Program-made: the position numbers and the translations under genes
The notes under the pieces: model-generated
Seen by the model: only the letters and a program-made list of their open reading frames with translations
Databases searched by the model: none
Told to the model about the DNA's origin: nothing
Shown here: positions 10,553-19,123 of the stretch, in pieces
Layout of the letters: each line of letters opens with the position of its first letter
Position numbering within the stretch: position 1 is the stretch's first letter
Assembly: GCA_947491225.1 (NCBI GenBank)
Contig: CANLIE010000001.1
Span: forward strand, 81,747 to 145,746
Reading direction: 5' to 3'
Source: an uncultured Cellulophaga sp.
Lineage (GTDB): Bacteria > Bacteroidota > Bacteroidia > Flavobacteriales > Flavobacteriaceae
DNA: 64,000 bases

Positions 10553-10996
10553 TTAACTTGTCATTTTAGTTGCAAGTTCTTGCAATTCTTTAGCTTTAGC
10601 TGTCATATACTCAGTTAATTTCTTAGCATCATCAGCAGAAAGATTTTTCATAATCTCTTGAGATTTAGTTGCTAATTCTTGTCCTTTTGTACCAAGTTCA
10701 GCAAAAGCAGTCATATCTTTACTCTCAGCAGCTTTCTTGTATTCAGCTACATATTCGTTATATGTTTTTACATATTCAGTTACTGCAGCATCATCAAAAC
10801 TAGGAATCCCATCTACTAATTCTTCAACAGATTCTTCTGTTTTTTTAACAATCTCTTCAGCCTTGTTTGCTGTTTCTTCTGTAGCTTTTTCTACCTCTTC
10901 AGTAGTTTTTTTAGCTTTATCATTAGCTTCCTTACAAGAAACAAATGAGATACTAAAAGCTAACATTAATGCCGAACCTAAGATTAATTTTTTCAT
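10553..10996 (-). CDS. Small lysine/glutamate/alanine-rich lipoprotein
   Basis: A 147-residue protein with a lipoprotein signal peptide and lipobox FVSC (Cys21). The mature part opens with a heptad-like Lys/Glu/Ala-rich helix (KKTTEEVEKATEETANKAEE), likely a coiled coil, followed by a second helical segment after the turn VDGIPSFDD. There is no enzymatic motif. Comparable short helical lipoproteins are common in Flavobacteriaceae and are assumed to sit on the periplasmic face of a membrane. Its function is unknown. It is convergent with the receptor gene and is expected to use the terminator at 10503-10534. Confidence 0.65.
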   Translation of the reverse strand: MKKLILGSALMLAFSISFVSCKEANDKAKKTTEEVEKATEETANKAEEIVKKTEESVEELVDGIPSFDDAAVTEYVKTYNEYVAEYKKAAESKDMTAFAELGTKGQELATKSQEIMKNLSADDAKKLTEYMTAKAKELQELATKMTS

Positions 10997-11324
10997 TTTT
11001 TTTAGTTTTTATTATGTTAAACCTAATATACGTATTAAAACCTATTTTAGATGTGCAAACCTAAAAAAAAATAGTATTTCTAATAATAAAACATAAAAAC
11101 TCCAATTATTATTTAAAATATAACGCTCTACAAACGTTAAAAATTTATCTAATTTCTTAAAGCAGAAGCTTTTTTTACCCACAAAACAAAGATTAACTAA
11201 TCTAAATTTTATTAAAAAAAGGAAAGCAATAAAAAGAACACGCTTTTGTATTTTGAAAAAACTATTATTCATTCAAAATTTACTAATTTTGCAAACTTAA
11301 AATGTAGTACCAGAAGCACTTAAT
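10997..11324. other. Intergenic region with divergent promoters; ileS -7 box candidate
   Basis: This 328-base AT-rich gap separates the lipoprotein gene (-) from ileS (+). On the plus strand TAATTTTG at 11284-11291 matches the Bacteroidota -7 consensus TAnnTTTG, 33 bases before the ileS ATG. The nearest upstream TTTG (11252-11255) is 28 bases away, which is longer than the usual spacer. No gene, tRNA-like fold or T-box-like element was seen. Confidence 0.4.
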
Positions 11325-14300
11325 ATGAAGTTTGAGGAATATAAAGGATTAGATTTACCAAAGGTAGCAGAGAACATACTTGAGTATTGGAAAGAGAACA
11401 ACATTTTTGAAAAAAGTGTTACCAATAGAGAAAGTGGAAAAGGGTATGTATTTTTTGAAGGACCACCTTCTGCAAATGGTATGCCTGGTATACACCACGT
11501 AATGGCTCGTACCATTAAAGATATTTTTCCTCGTTACAAAACAATGAAAGGTTTTCAAGTAAAACGTAAAGCTGGCTGGGATACTCATGGACTACCCATA
11601 GAACTTGGCGTAGAAAAAGAATTAGGTATTACAAAAGAAGACATTGGAGTAAAAATATCCGTAGAAGAATACAATGCTGCTTGTAAAAAGGCTGTAATGC
11701 GTTATACTGATGTATGGAATAGTATGACAGAAAAAGTTGGGTATTGGGTAGATATGGAAGACCCGTACATTACCTATAAACCTAAATATATGGAATCTGT
11801 TTGGTGGTTACTTAAACAGATTTACAATAAAGACCTTATTTACAAAGGATATACCATACAACCATATTCTCCTAAAGCTGGTACTGGACTTAGTTCTCAT
11901 GAGCTAAACCAACCTGGCACATACCAAGATGTTACAGACACAACGGTTACTGCACAGTTTAAAGCCAATAAAGAAACTTTACCAGATGCTTTTAAGAACA
12001 TTGAAGGCGATGTTTATTTCTTGGCCTGGACAACAACACCATGGACATTACCATCTAACACAGCGTTAACGGTTGGTTCTAAAATTGAATATGTTTTAGT
12101 CAAAACTTTTAATCAGTATACATTTAAGCCTACCTATGTAATTTTAGCTAAAAACCTAGTAAGCAAGCAATTTAGTGGCAAGTTTATAGCAACAGAAAGT
12201 GATGACGACTTTATAAACTACACTTCTACAGACAAAAAAATACCGTATAAAGTAATAATTGAAGTAAAAGGTAAAGATCTTGTAAATGCTACCTACGAGC
12301 AGTTAATAGATTACGTATTACCCTATCAAAATGCAGAAAATGCATTTAGAGTAATTGCAGGTGATTTTGTTACTACAGAAGATGGTACAGGTATAGTACA
12401 TACAGCCCCTACTTTTGGTGCAGATGATGCTTTAGTTGCCAAACAAGCAATACCAGAAATACCACCAATGTTAGTGCTAGATGAAAATGACAATCCAGTT
12501 CCTTTAGTAGATTTACAAGGTAAATTTAGAAAAGAACTAAAAGAATTTGGCGGCAAGTATGTTAAAAATGAATATTACAATGACGGTGAAGCACCAGAGC
12601 GTTCTATTGACGTAGAAATTGCCATAAAATTAAAAGAAGAAAATAAGGCCTTTAAAGTAGAGAAATACGTGCATAGTTACCCTAATTGCTGGCGTACAGA
12701 CAAGCCTATATTATATTACCCTTTAGATTCTTGGTTCATTAAGGTAACAGATGTTAAGGACAAAATGTTTGCTTTAAATCAAACCATAAACTGGAAACCC
12801 AAATCCACAGGAGAAGGGCGTTTTGGTAATTGGTTAGCAAATGCAAACGACTGGAATTTATCTAGATCCCGTTATTGGGGTATTCCTTTACCAATCTGGC
12901 GTACAGAAGACGGCAAAGAAGAAATAATCATTGGCTCTGTAGCAGAATTAAAAGAAGAAATGGCTAAAGCATTACAAGCTGGCGTTCTTGAAAAGGACAT
13001 TTTTGAACATTTTGTTGTAGGCGATATGTCTGAAGAAAATTATGATAAAATAGATCTTCACAAAAATATTGTAGATCAAATTACATTAGTTTCAGCTAGT
13101 GGGAAACCAATGAAAAGAGAAAGTGACCTTATTGATGTATGGTTCGATAGTGGCTCTATGCCCTATGCCCAATGGCACTACCCATTTGAGAATAAAGAAT
13201 TAATAGACAACAATGAATCATTCCCGGCAGATTTTATAGCTGAGGGCGTAGACCAAACGCGTGGTTGGTTTTATACATTACATGCAATTGCCACAATGGT
13301 ATTTGATTCTATTGCATATAAAAATGTAGTTTCCAACGGATTGGTTTTAGATAAAGAAGGTAAAAAAATGTCTAAGCGCTTAGGAAACGCTGTAGACCCT
13401 TTTGAAACTATGGAAGCGCACGGCCCAGATGCCACACGTTGGTATATGATTTCAAATGCAAATCCTTGGGATAATTTAAAATTTGATGTAGAAGGAATTA
13501 CAGAGGTAAAAAGAAAATTCTTCGGCACTTTATACAACACCTATTCCTTCTTTGCCCTATACGCAAACATTGATGATTTCTGTTATGCAGAGGTAGAAAT
13601 TCCTTTAAATGAACGTCCAGAAATTGATCAGTGGATTCTATCAGAATTACATACCTTAATAGCAAACGTAGATCAAGCATATAACGATTATGAGCCCACC
13701 AAGGGCGCAAGGTCTATTTCTAATTTTGTACAAGAAAATTTAAGCAATTGGTATGTACGTTTATGTAGAAGACGCTTTTGGAAAGGGGAATACCAGCAAG
13801 ACAAGATATCTGCATACCAAACACTCTATACGTGTTTAGAAACAGTAGCAAAACTTTCTGCACCAATAGCACCATTTTTTATGGACAGGCTTTACAAAGA
13901 TTTAACACAAACAACCAAAAAAGAAAATGCCGAAAGTGTACATTTGGCTGATTTTCCAGTGTATGATAAATCAATAGTAAATAAAGAATTAGAGAGCAAA
14001 ATGGAAAAGGCACAGACTATATCTTCATTGGTACTCTCCATTCGCCAAAAAGAAAAAATAAAAGTACGCCAACCACTACAAAGAATAATGGTACCCGTAC
14101 TAGACGAAAAACAAAAGCAAGAAATAGAAGCTGTAGCAGATTTAATAAAGTCTGAGGTAAACGTAAAAGAAATAGAATTATTAGACGATGCTTCTGGAAT
14201 CTTGGTAAAACAAATAAAACCAAACTTTAAGGCTTTAGGTCCTAAATATGGACAGGATATGAAGCTAATTGCCAATGGCATAAGTCAATTAGGGCAAGAT

Positions 14301-14726
14301 GATATCCAAAAAATTGAACATAATGGCGAAATAATTATTGAAATTAATAATAAAAACATTAATTTACAGTTACAAGATGTAGAGATTTCTTCTCAGGACA
14401 TTGAAGGTTGGTTAGTTGCCAGTTCAGGAAATCTAACAGTAGCTTTAGATGTAACTATAAGTGAAGATCTTAGAAAAGAAGGAATTGCTAGAGAACTGGT
14501 AAACAGAATTCAAAATCTAAGAAAAGAATCTGGTTTAGAAGTAACTGACAAGATTGACATTAAGATATTAAAAGATGGTTGTGTAGAAAATGCAGTCGCA
14601 AACAACTTAACTTATATAAAAACAGAAACATTAACAGCAGAATTAAATTTTGAGGAAAAACTTGACAATGGTATAACGATTGCCTTTGATGAAGTAAACA
14701 CAAAATTGTTTATCCAAAAACATTAA
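11325..14726 (+). CDS. ileS: Isoleucyl-tRNA synthetase
   Basis: A full-length 1133-residue class Ia synthetase charging tRNA-Ile. The N-terminal signature PPSANGMPGIHHVMARTIKD (residues 47-66) contains the HIGH-equivalent motif. The editing domain includes WTTTPWTLPSNTAL and GTGIVHTAPTFGADD. The KMSKR loop reads GKKMSKRLGNAVDPFET near residues 678-694, and the anticodon-binding helical domain follows. The length and absence of a C-terminal zinc finger fit the eukaryote-like, mupirocin-tolerant type common in Bacteroidota (inference from length and C-terminus). The next gene, the DksA-like protein, begins five bases after the stop, so the two are co-transcribed. Confidence 0.96.
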   Translation: MKFEEYKGLDLPKVAENILEYWKENNIFEKSVTNRESGKGYVFFEGPPSANGMPGIHHVMARTIKDIFPRYKTMKGFQVKRKAGWDTHGLPIELGVEKELGITKEDIGVKISVEEYNAACKKAVMRYTDVWNSMTEKVGYWVDMEDPYITYKPKYMESVWWLLKQIYNKDLIYKGYTIQPYSPKAGTGLSSHELNQPGTYQDVTDTTVTAQFKANKETLPDAFKNIEGDVYFLAWTTTPWTLPSNTALTVGSKIEYVLVKTFNQYTFKPTYVILAKNLVSKQFSGKFIATESDDDFINYTSTDKKIPYKVIIEVKGKDLVNATYEQLIDYVLPYQNAENAFRVIAGDFVTTEDGTGIVHTAPTFGADDALVAKQAIPEIPPMLVLDENDNPVPLVDLQGKFRKELKEFGGKYVKNEYYNDGEAPERSIDVEIAIKLKEENKAFKVEKYVHSYPNCWRTDKPILYYPLDSWFIKVTDVKDKMFALNQTINWKPKSTGEGRFGNWLANANDWNLSRSRYWGIPLPIWRTEDGKEEIIIGSVAELKEEMAKALQAGVLEKDIFEHFVVGDMSEENYDKIDLHKNIVDQITLVSASGKPMKRESDLIDVWFDSGSMPYAQWHYPFENKELIDNNESFPADFIAEGVDQTRGWFYTLHAIATMVFDSIAYKNVVSNGLVLDKEGKKMSKRLGNAVDPFETMEAHGPDATRWYMISNANPWDNLKFDVEGITEVKRKFFGTLYNTYSFFALYANIDDFCYAEVEIPLNERPEIDQWILSELHTLIANVDQAYNDYEPTKGARSISNFVQENLSNWYVRLCRRRFWKGEYQQDKISAYQTLYTCLETVAKLSAPIAPFFMDRLYKDLTQTTKKENAESVHLADFPVYDKSIVNKELESKMEKAQTISSLVLSIRQKEKIKVRQPLQRIMVPVLDEKQKQEIEAVADLIKSEVNVKEIELLDDASGILVKQIKPNFKALGPKYGQDMKLIANGISQLGQDDIQKIEHNGEIIIEINNKNINLQLQDVEISSQDIEGWLVASSGNLTVALDVTISEDLRKEGIARELVNRIQNLRKESGLEVTDKIDIKILKDGCVENAVANNLTYIKTETLTAELNFEEKLDNGITIAFDEVNTKLFIQKH

Positions 14727-14731
14727 AAACT

Positions 14732-15115
14732 ATGGCGCAAGAATTAAACGTTAGATACGGAGATAAAGATCTTGAAGAATTTAGAGTTCTTATTTCTGAA
14801 AAAATAAAAAAAGCTAAAGAGCATTTAGAATTATTAAAAAGTTCTTATATGAATGATGGTAATAATGGCACAGATGACACATCACCAACATTCAAGGCAT
14901 TTGAAGAAGGTTCTCAAACAATGAGTAAAGAAGCTAATACACAATTGGCTATTAGGCAAGAAAAATTTATACGTGATCTTAAAAACGCCTTATTGCGTAT
15001 AGAAAATAAAACATACGGAGTGTGTAGGGTCACTGGTAAACTAATTAACAAAGAGCGGTTAAAATTAGTGCCACACGCCACACTAAGCATTGAAGCTAAA
15101 AATATGCAACAATAA
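14732..15115 (+). CDS. DksA/TraR-family protein with degenerate zinc finger
   Basis: A 127-residue protein with an N-terminal coiled-coil helix pair (about residues 10-90) and a C-terminal segment YGVCRVTGKLINKERLKLVPH in the place of the DksA C4 zinc finger. Cys98 is the only cysteine in the whole protein, so the four-cysteine zinc site is lost and presumably replaced by packing. DksA proteins bind RNA polymerase through the secondary channel and work with ppGpp. The position between ileS and lspA is a familiar arrangement in Flavobacteriaceae. It is likely co-transcribed with ileS and ends in a compact terminator. Confidence 0.8.
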   Translation: MAQELNVRYGDKDLEEFRVLISEKIKKAKEHLELLKSSYMNDGNNGTDDTSPTFKAFEEGSQTMSKEANTQLAIRQEKFIRDLKNALLRIENKTYGVCRVTGKLINKERLKLVPHATLSIEAKNMQQ

Positions 15116-15116
15116 T

Positions 15117-15142
15117 AAAACGCCCTTTAAAGGGCGTTTTTC
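15117..15142 (+). terminator. Rho-independent terminator after the DksA-like gene
   Basis: The perfect palindrome AAAACGCCC TTTAAA GGGCGTTTT followed by T lies directly after the stop codon and ends the ileS/DksA-like transcript. It also argues against starting the next gene at 15090. Confidence 0.88.
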
Positions 15143-15152
15143 AATACAAGAA

Positions 15153-15773
15153 ATGAAATCGTTTTTATTAGTGATAACCATATTATTTGTCAACTCCTTA
15201 TGTTGTCAAAAGATTGTGAAAAAATCTTTACTGAATACTTCCATTTCTCTAATTAATATTAATGCTGAAAATTGTTTTCAGATATCATTAGAAACGACTA
15301 ACACTAATCAAATAATTGTTTCTGCAACTATAGATGGTGAGTATCAAAAAGATTTAGCATTACAAATAAAAGAAGAAGGCCCAACTGTTTTCGTTAGCGC
15401 TGGTTTTAACCCTAACTTCAAAAATCCAAATGATAAATTAAGTGCACACAAAGTGGTTTCCATATCATTACATATAAAACTTCCTGCAAATAAAAACATA
15501 AATCTTTACGGAAAAAGTTCAAACATAAATGTAACAGGTAACTACAAACAACTAGATGTAAGTCTATATGATGGTTTTTGTAAGCTAAGAAACATTGGTG
15601 GCATTATCACTGTAAAAACACAAAACGGCAACATCTTTCTAGAAAATAAAAATGCAACAATAAAAGCAACTTCTAAATATGGAGAAATATATAACACTAA
15701 AATTCCTAAAGGAAAAGGAATTTTTAATCTATTAACCATAACAGGAAACATACATATTACTAAAACCAAATAA
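15153..15773 (+). CDS. Secreted DUF4097-like beta-repeat protein
   Basis: A 206-residue protein from the ATG at 15153, with a signal peptide ending near LCCQ. The mature part consists of short beta-strand repeats such as HIKLPANKNINLYGKSS, ITVKTQNGNIFLENKN and TSKYGEIYNTKIPKG. This is the pattern of DUF4097/head-GIN adhesin-type beta-helix proteins, and no catalytic motif is visible. A longer reading from 15090 overlaps the DksA-like gene and crosses the terminator, so it was rejected. It sits between a terminator and lspA and may be co-transcribed with lspA (33-base gap). Confidence 0.65.
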   Translation: MKSFLLVITILFVNSLCCQKIVKKSLLNTSISLININAENCFQISLETTNTNQIIVSATIDGEYQKDLALQIKEEGPTVFVSAGFNPNFKNPNDKLSAHKVVSISLHIKLPANKNINLYGKSSNINVTGNYKQLDVSLYDGFCKLRNIGGIITVKTQNGNIFLENKNATIKATSKYGEIYNTKIPKGKGIFNLLTITGNIHITKTK

Positions 15774-15806
15774 TTGCCTATTTTTGCCAAATCTATCTTG
15801 TAAAGA

Positions 15807-16448
15807 ATGAGTTTAAAAAAATCCCTTTTAGTTGTTATACTAATATTAATAGTAGATCAAATAAGTAAAATATATGTAAAGACAAACTTTACCTACCAAG
15901 AATCTGTTGACGTTTTTAGTTGGTTTAAGATACTTTTTATTGAAAATGAAGGTGCCGCTTGGGGTGCAAAATTAAGTGACATTTTTCCAATCTCTGATAG
16001 TACAGGAAAACTAGTCTTAACAGTTTTTAGGCTGTTTGCTGTAATTGGTATTGGTTATTGGTTATATGATACAATTAAAAAACAATTACCAAAAGTACTT
16101 ATTCTTGCTGTTTCATTGATATTTGCTGGGGCACTTGGTAATATAATAGATTCTGTTTTTTATGGTCTTATTTTTGATGAGAGTTACGGAAAAGTAGCCA
16201 CATTATTTTCAGATAATCCCTATAGCAGTATGTTTCACGGAAAGGTTGTAGATATGTTATATTTTCCTATAATTCAAGATGCTGTATGGCCATCTTGGGT
16301 TCCATTTTTTGGCGGTAATACTTTTAGTTTTTTTGAGCCCGTATTTAATATTGCAGATACGGCAATTAGCACAGGTGTAGGAATGCTTTTGGTATTTAAC
16401 AAAAAAGCATTTGGGTCTAATAAAACTGAAAAATCTTTAGAGGAGTAA
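15807..16448 (+). CDS. lspA: Lipoprotein signal peptidase (signal peptidase II)
   Basis: A 213-residue inner-membrane aspartyl protease that cleaves prolipoproteins after lipidation. Conserved boxes are IVDQISK in helix 1, NEGAAWG (residues 47-53), GALGNIIDS (108-116), HGKVVDMLYF with catalytic Asp149, and FNIADTAISTG with catalytic Asp184. It is about 50 residues longer than the E. coli enzyme because of an insert between the GNIID and VVDM boxes, which is normal in Bacteroidota. The gene serves the many lipoproteins seen in this window. Its 3' end overlaps that of the convergent cyclo-ligase gene by 32 bases. Confidence 0.95.
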   Translation: MSLKKSLLVVILILIVDQISKIYVKTNFTYQESVDVFSWFKILFIENEGAAWGAKLSDIFPISDSTGKLVLTVFRLFAVIGIGYWLYDTIKKQLPKVLILAVSLIFAGALGNIIDSVFYGLIFDESYGKVATLFSDNPYSSMFHGKVVDMLYFPIIQDAVWPSWVPFFGGNTFSFFEPVFNIADTAISTGVGMLLVFNKKAFGSNKTEKSLEE

Positions 16449-16980
16449 CACAATAATCCAAAGGAATATCACTTTCATATACATCATTGATTTTCTCTTC
16501 AGGTTCAAAAAAAGACAACCCTACTTTTTTAACTTCTGGTTTACAATTTGCTAGAAATTGATCATAAAAACCTTTTCCGTAACCAATTCTATTTCCAGTT
16601 TTATCATAAGCCAAAAGCGGTATAAAAACCACCTCCATTTTTAATGCATCAATCTCTATACCATCTACAGGTTCTGGCACATTAAAACTATTCTTTTTTA
16701 TAACAGTGCTATCAGTAAGTAAAAAATTGGTTAGCGTATTGTTCGCATTCATTTTAGGTAAAATTACATTCTTATCTTTCCCTTGCAGAAGGGTAAGAAT
16801 ATAACTTGTGTCTATTTCCTTTTTCTCAACTATGGGTAAAAAAAGATGATAATAGCTAAAATTCCAAATGGGTAATTTTAATAATTGATTGGAGATTTCT
16901 AAACTTTTATCAGATATTTCAAAGTCAGATAGTTCATCTCTTAACTTAAGGTATTTTTTACGTAATTCTTTTTTAATCAT
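16417..16980 (-). CDS. 5-formyltetrahydrofolate cyclo-ligase
   Basis: A 187-residue cytoplasmic enzyme converting 5-formyl-THF to 5,10-methenyl-THF with ATP. The N-terminus KKELRKKYLKLRDEL is the standard basic helix. The core GNRIGYGKGFYDQFL with following KVGLSFFEPE is the family signature and nucleotide site, and PLDYCVTP closes the fold. It overlaps lspA tail to tail. Directly upstream on the same strand lies a possible 28-codon membrane peptide gene (17002-17088), which would be its operon partner. Confidence 0.92.
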   Translation of the reverse strand: MIKKELRKKYLKLRDELSDFEISDKSLEISNQLLKLPIWNFSYYHLFLPIVEKKEIDTSYILTLLQGKDKNVILPKMNANNTLTNFLLTDSTVIKKNSFNVPEPVDGIEIDALKMEVVFIPLLAYDKTGNRIGYGKGFYDQFLANCKPEVKKVGLSFFEPEEKINDVYESDIPLDYCVTPLKIFQFY

Positions 16981-17001
16981 TAGTGAACCTTATAGCCTAA
17001 T

Positions 17002-17088
17002 TTATTTTCTAGATGTAATAGCTTCATATATAACTACAAAAATCATCAATATTATATAAACACCCATAGCAACTACATATAACTCCAT
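17002..17088 (-). CDS. Possible 28-residue single-span membrane peptide upstream of the cyclo-ligase gene
   Basis: The reading starts at an ATG at 17088 and ends in TAA at 17002. The peptide is MELYVVAMGVYIILMIFVVI followed by YEAITSRK, a single hydrophobic helix with a basic C-terminus that would stay inside. It ends 21 bases before the cyclo-ligase ATG. A promoter-like TTTG / 19 bases / TAGTTTCA lies just upstream (17104-17134). It could be a real small membrane protein or a translated leader. No homologue can be named from the sequence alone. Confidence 0.4.
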   Translation of the reverse strand: MELYVVAMGVYIILMIFVVIYEAITSRK

Positions 17089-17103
17089 ACATTAATAAGT
17101 TTA

Positions 17104-17134
17104 TGAAACTAATGTATATAAAAAATAATTCAAA
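17104..17134 (-). promoter_or_regulatory. Candidate promoter for the small membrane peptide / cyclo-ligase unit
   Basis: On the minus strand TTTG (17131-17134) is followed after exactly 19 bases by TAGTTTCA (17104-17111), close to the Bacteroidota pattern TTTG-N19-TAnnTTTG. The predicted start of transcription would lie about ten bases before the ATG at 17088. Confidence 0.4.
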
Positions 17135-17332
17135 TCATCGATAAAATGCAATATTTTATCGACATATTGGGTTTTAACACGTTAAATATTATATAAAAAA
17201 CAGATTTTTCTGAAATATACATATAGTATTATCAATACAAGCATAAAAGCTAAAAATAGCATAAATTTTGTGACGATCAAGAAAAACTTGGTAATTTCAC
17301 TATATCAATTAAAAAGTGATTAATTTTACTTA

Positions 17333-19123
17333 ATGTCTCAGGAAATTTCCATAAAACTACAATTAAGCACACTACCCACCAACCCAGGTGTATATCAATT
17401 TTATGATGTAAATGAAAAAATATTATATGTAGGTAAGGCAAAAAATTTAAAAAAAAGAGTAACCTCATATTTTACAAAAAAACATGAGTATGGAAAAACA
17501 AAGGTCTTAGTTAAAAAAATAGTACACATAAAACATATAGTTGTGCCAACTGAATCTGACGCTTTATTGTTGGAGAATAATTTAATCAAAAAATATCAGC
17601 CCAGATATAACGTACTATTAAAAGATGACAAAACATATCCATGGATCTGTATAAAGAATGAACGCTTTCCAAGAATATTCTCAACCAGAAACCTTATAAA
17701 AGATGGCTCAGAATATTTTGGTCCTTATACAAGTATGAAAACTGTTAGAGTCTTATTAGATTTAATAAAAAGTGTTTACCCATTACGGACTTGCAATTAC
17801 GACTTGTCTAACGAAAAAATAAATGCTGGCAAATATAAAGTTTGCTTAGAGTACCACTTAGGAAACTGTAAAGGTCCTTGCGAAGGTTACCAATCTACTG
17901 AAGAATACCAGAGACAAATCATTGAAATAAAAGAAATTGTAAAAGGAAATTTTAAATCCTCCATACACTATTTTAAAACACAAATGAAGTTTTTAGCTTC
18001 AGAAATGAAGTTTGAAGAAGCTCAACAGGTTAAAGAAAAGATAGAAGTTTTAGAAAATTATCAAGCAAAATCTACCATTGTAAATCCTAAAATAAATAAT
18101 GTAGATGTTTTTTCTATTGTTTCTGATGAGAGCTTTGCGTACATAAACTTTTTACAATTATCGTATGGCGCAATAATAAGATCGCACACACTTGAGCTAA
18201 AGAAAAAATTAAATGAGTCTGACGAGGAGTTACTTCAATTGGGTATTATAGAAATAAGACAACGCTTTAAATCTTATTCTAAAGAAATATATTTACCATT
18301 CCCAGTAGTAGTAGACCAAGACTTAAAAGTTACAATACCAAAATTAGGCGATAAAAAAAGAATCTTAGAACTCTCTGAAAGAAATGCAAAGTACTTTAGA
18401 ATGGAGCGTTTTAAACAAATAAAAGTTACCGATCCAGACAGACATACCAGTCGTATTATGGCGCAAATGAAAAAAGATTTGCGTTTATCTGAAGAACCCA
18501 GACACATAGAATGTTTTGACAACTCAAATATACAAGGTACAAATCCTGTTGCTGCTTGCGTAGTATTTAAAAACGGTAAGCCTAGTAAAAAAGAATACAG
18601 GCACTTTAACATTAAGACAGTAGTTGGTCCAGATGACTTTGCCTCTATGGAAGAAGTTGTATACAGACGATATAAAAGATTACAAGAAGAAGAAAAAACC
18701 TTACCACAACTTATTGTCATTGATGGCGGAAAAGGACAGTTGTCTTCTGCTCTTAAAAGTTTAGACATTTTAGGTTTACGAGGTAAAATTGCTATCATAG
18801 GTATTGCAAAAAGATTAGAAGAAATTTATTTTCCAGGAGATTCAATTCCATTATATTTAGATAAGAAATCTGAAAGCTTAAAAATTATACAACAATTACG
18901 AAATGAAGCACATAGGTTTAGTATAACTTTCCATAGAACAAAACGGAGCAATGCAGCCATAAACTCCGAGCTAGAAAACATAGATGGGATTGGAGAAAAA
19001 ACTACTATGGAACTTTTAAAAAAATTTAAATCTGTAAAAAGAATTAAAGAGGCAAGCATAGAAAAATTAGCAGAAATAGTAGGAATTTCAAAAGCTCAGA
19101 AAATATATGACACTTTTCATTAA
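17333..19123 (+). CDS. uvrC: Excinuclease ABC subunit C
   Basis: A 596-residue nuclease subunit that makes both incisions in nucleotide excision repair. The GIY-YIG domain starts at TNPGVYQFYDVNEKILYVGK (residues 16-35). A UvrB-binding UVR motif with FEEAQQVKEKIEVLENYQ lies near 225-242. The RNase H-like C-terminal nuclease domain has HIECFDNSNIQGT and LIVIDGGKGQLSSAL with catalytic acidic residues, and the protein ends in helix-hairpin-helix repeats (DGIGEKTTMELLKKF). It overlaps the patatin gene start by 17 bases, which suggests translational coupling. Confidence 0.96.
   Translation: MSQEISIKLQLSTLPTNPGVYQFYDVNEKILYVGKAKNLKKRVTSYFTKKHEYGKTKVLVKKIVHIKHIVVPTESDALLLENNLIKKYQPRYNVLLKDDKTYPWICIKNERFPRIFSTRNLIKDGSEYFGPYTSMKTVRVLLDLIKSVYPLRTCNYDLSNEKINAGKYKVCLEYHLGNCKGPCEGYQSTEEYQRQIIEIKEIVKGNFKSSIHYFKTQMKFLASEMKFEEAQQVKEKIEVLENYQAKSTIVNPKINNVDVFSIVSDESFAYINFLQLSYGAIIRSHTLELKKKLNESDEELLQLGIIEIRQRFKSYSKEIYLPFPVVVDQDLKVTIPKLGDKKRILELSERNAKYFRMERFKQIKVTDPDRHTSRIMAQMKKDLRLSEEPRHIECFDNSNIQGTNPVAACVVFKNGKPSKKEYRHFNIKTVVGPDDFASMEEVVYRRYKRLQEEEKTLPQLIVIDGGKGQLSSALKSLDILGLRGKIAIIGIAKRLEEIYFPGDSIPLYLDKKSESLKIIQQLRNEAHRFSITFHRTKRSNAAINSELENIDGIGEKTTMELLKKFKSVKRIKEASIEKLAEIVGISKAQKIYDTFH

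Larger units (their letters stand above)
16981..17332. other. Intergenic region between the cyclo-ligase and uvrC
   Basis: Apart from the possible 28-codon peptide and its promoter, this 352-base gap holds only AT-rich sequence and presumably the uvrC promoter. TTTTACTTAATG directly precedes the uvrC start. No repeat or RNA gene was seen. Confidence 0.5.

Noticed and set aside
10737-11096. Plus-strand reading over the small lipoprotein gene
   Set aside because: It is antisense to a gene with a proper signal peptide and lipobox; the Ser/Val-rich translation is a mirror of Lys/Glu/Ala codons.
13892-14281. Open minus-strand reading of 129 codons inside ileS
   Set aside because: It lies fully within a conserved synthetase gene on the other strand and its translation is rich in Ser, Phe and Ile without any motif. 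It is a shadow of the coding bias of ileS.
18274-18798. Open minus-strand reading of 174 codons inside uvrC
   Set aside because: It covers the nuclease part of uvrC, has no recognisable domain and arises from the antisense of an AT-rich gene.
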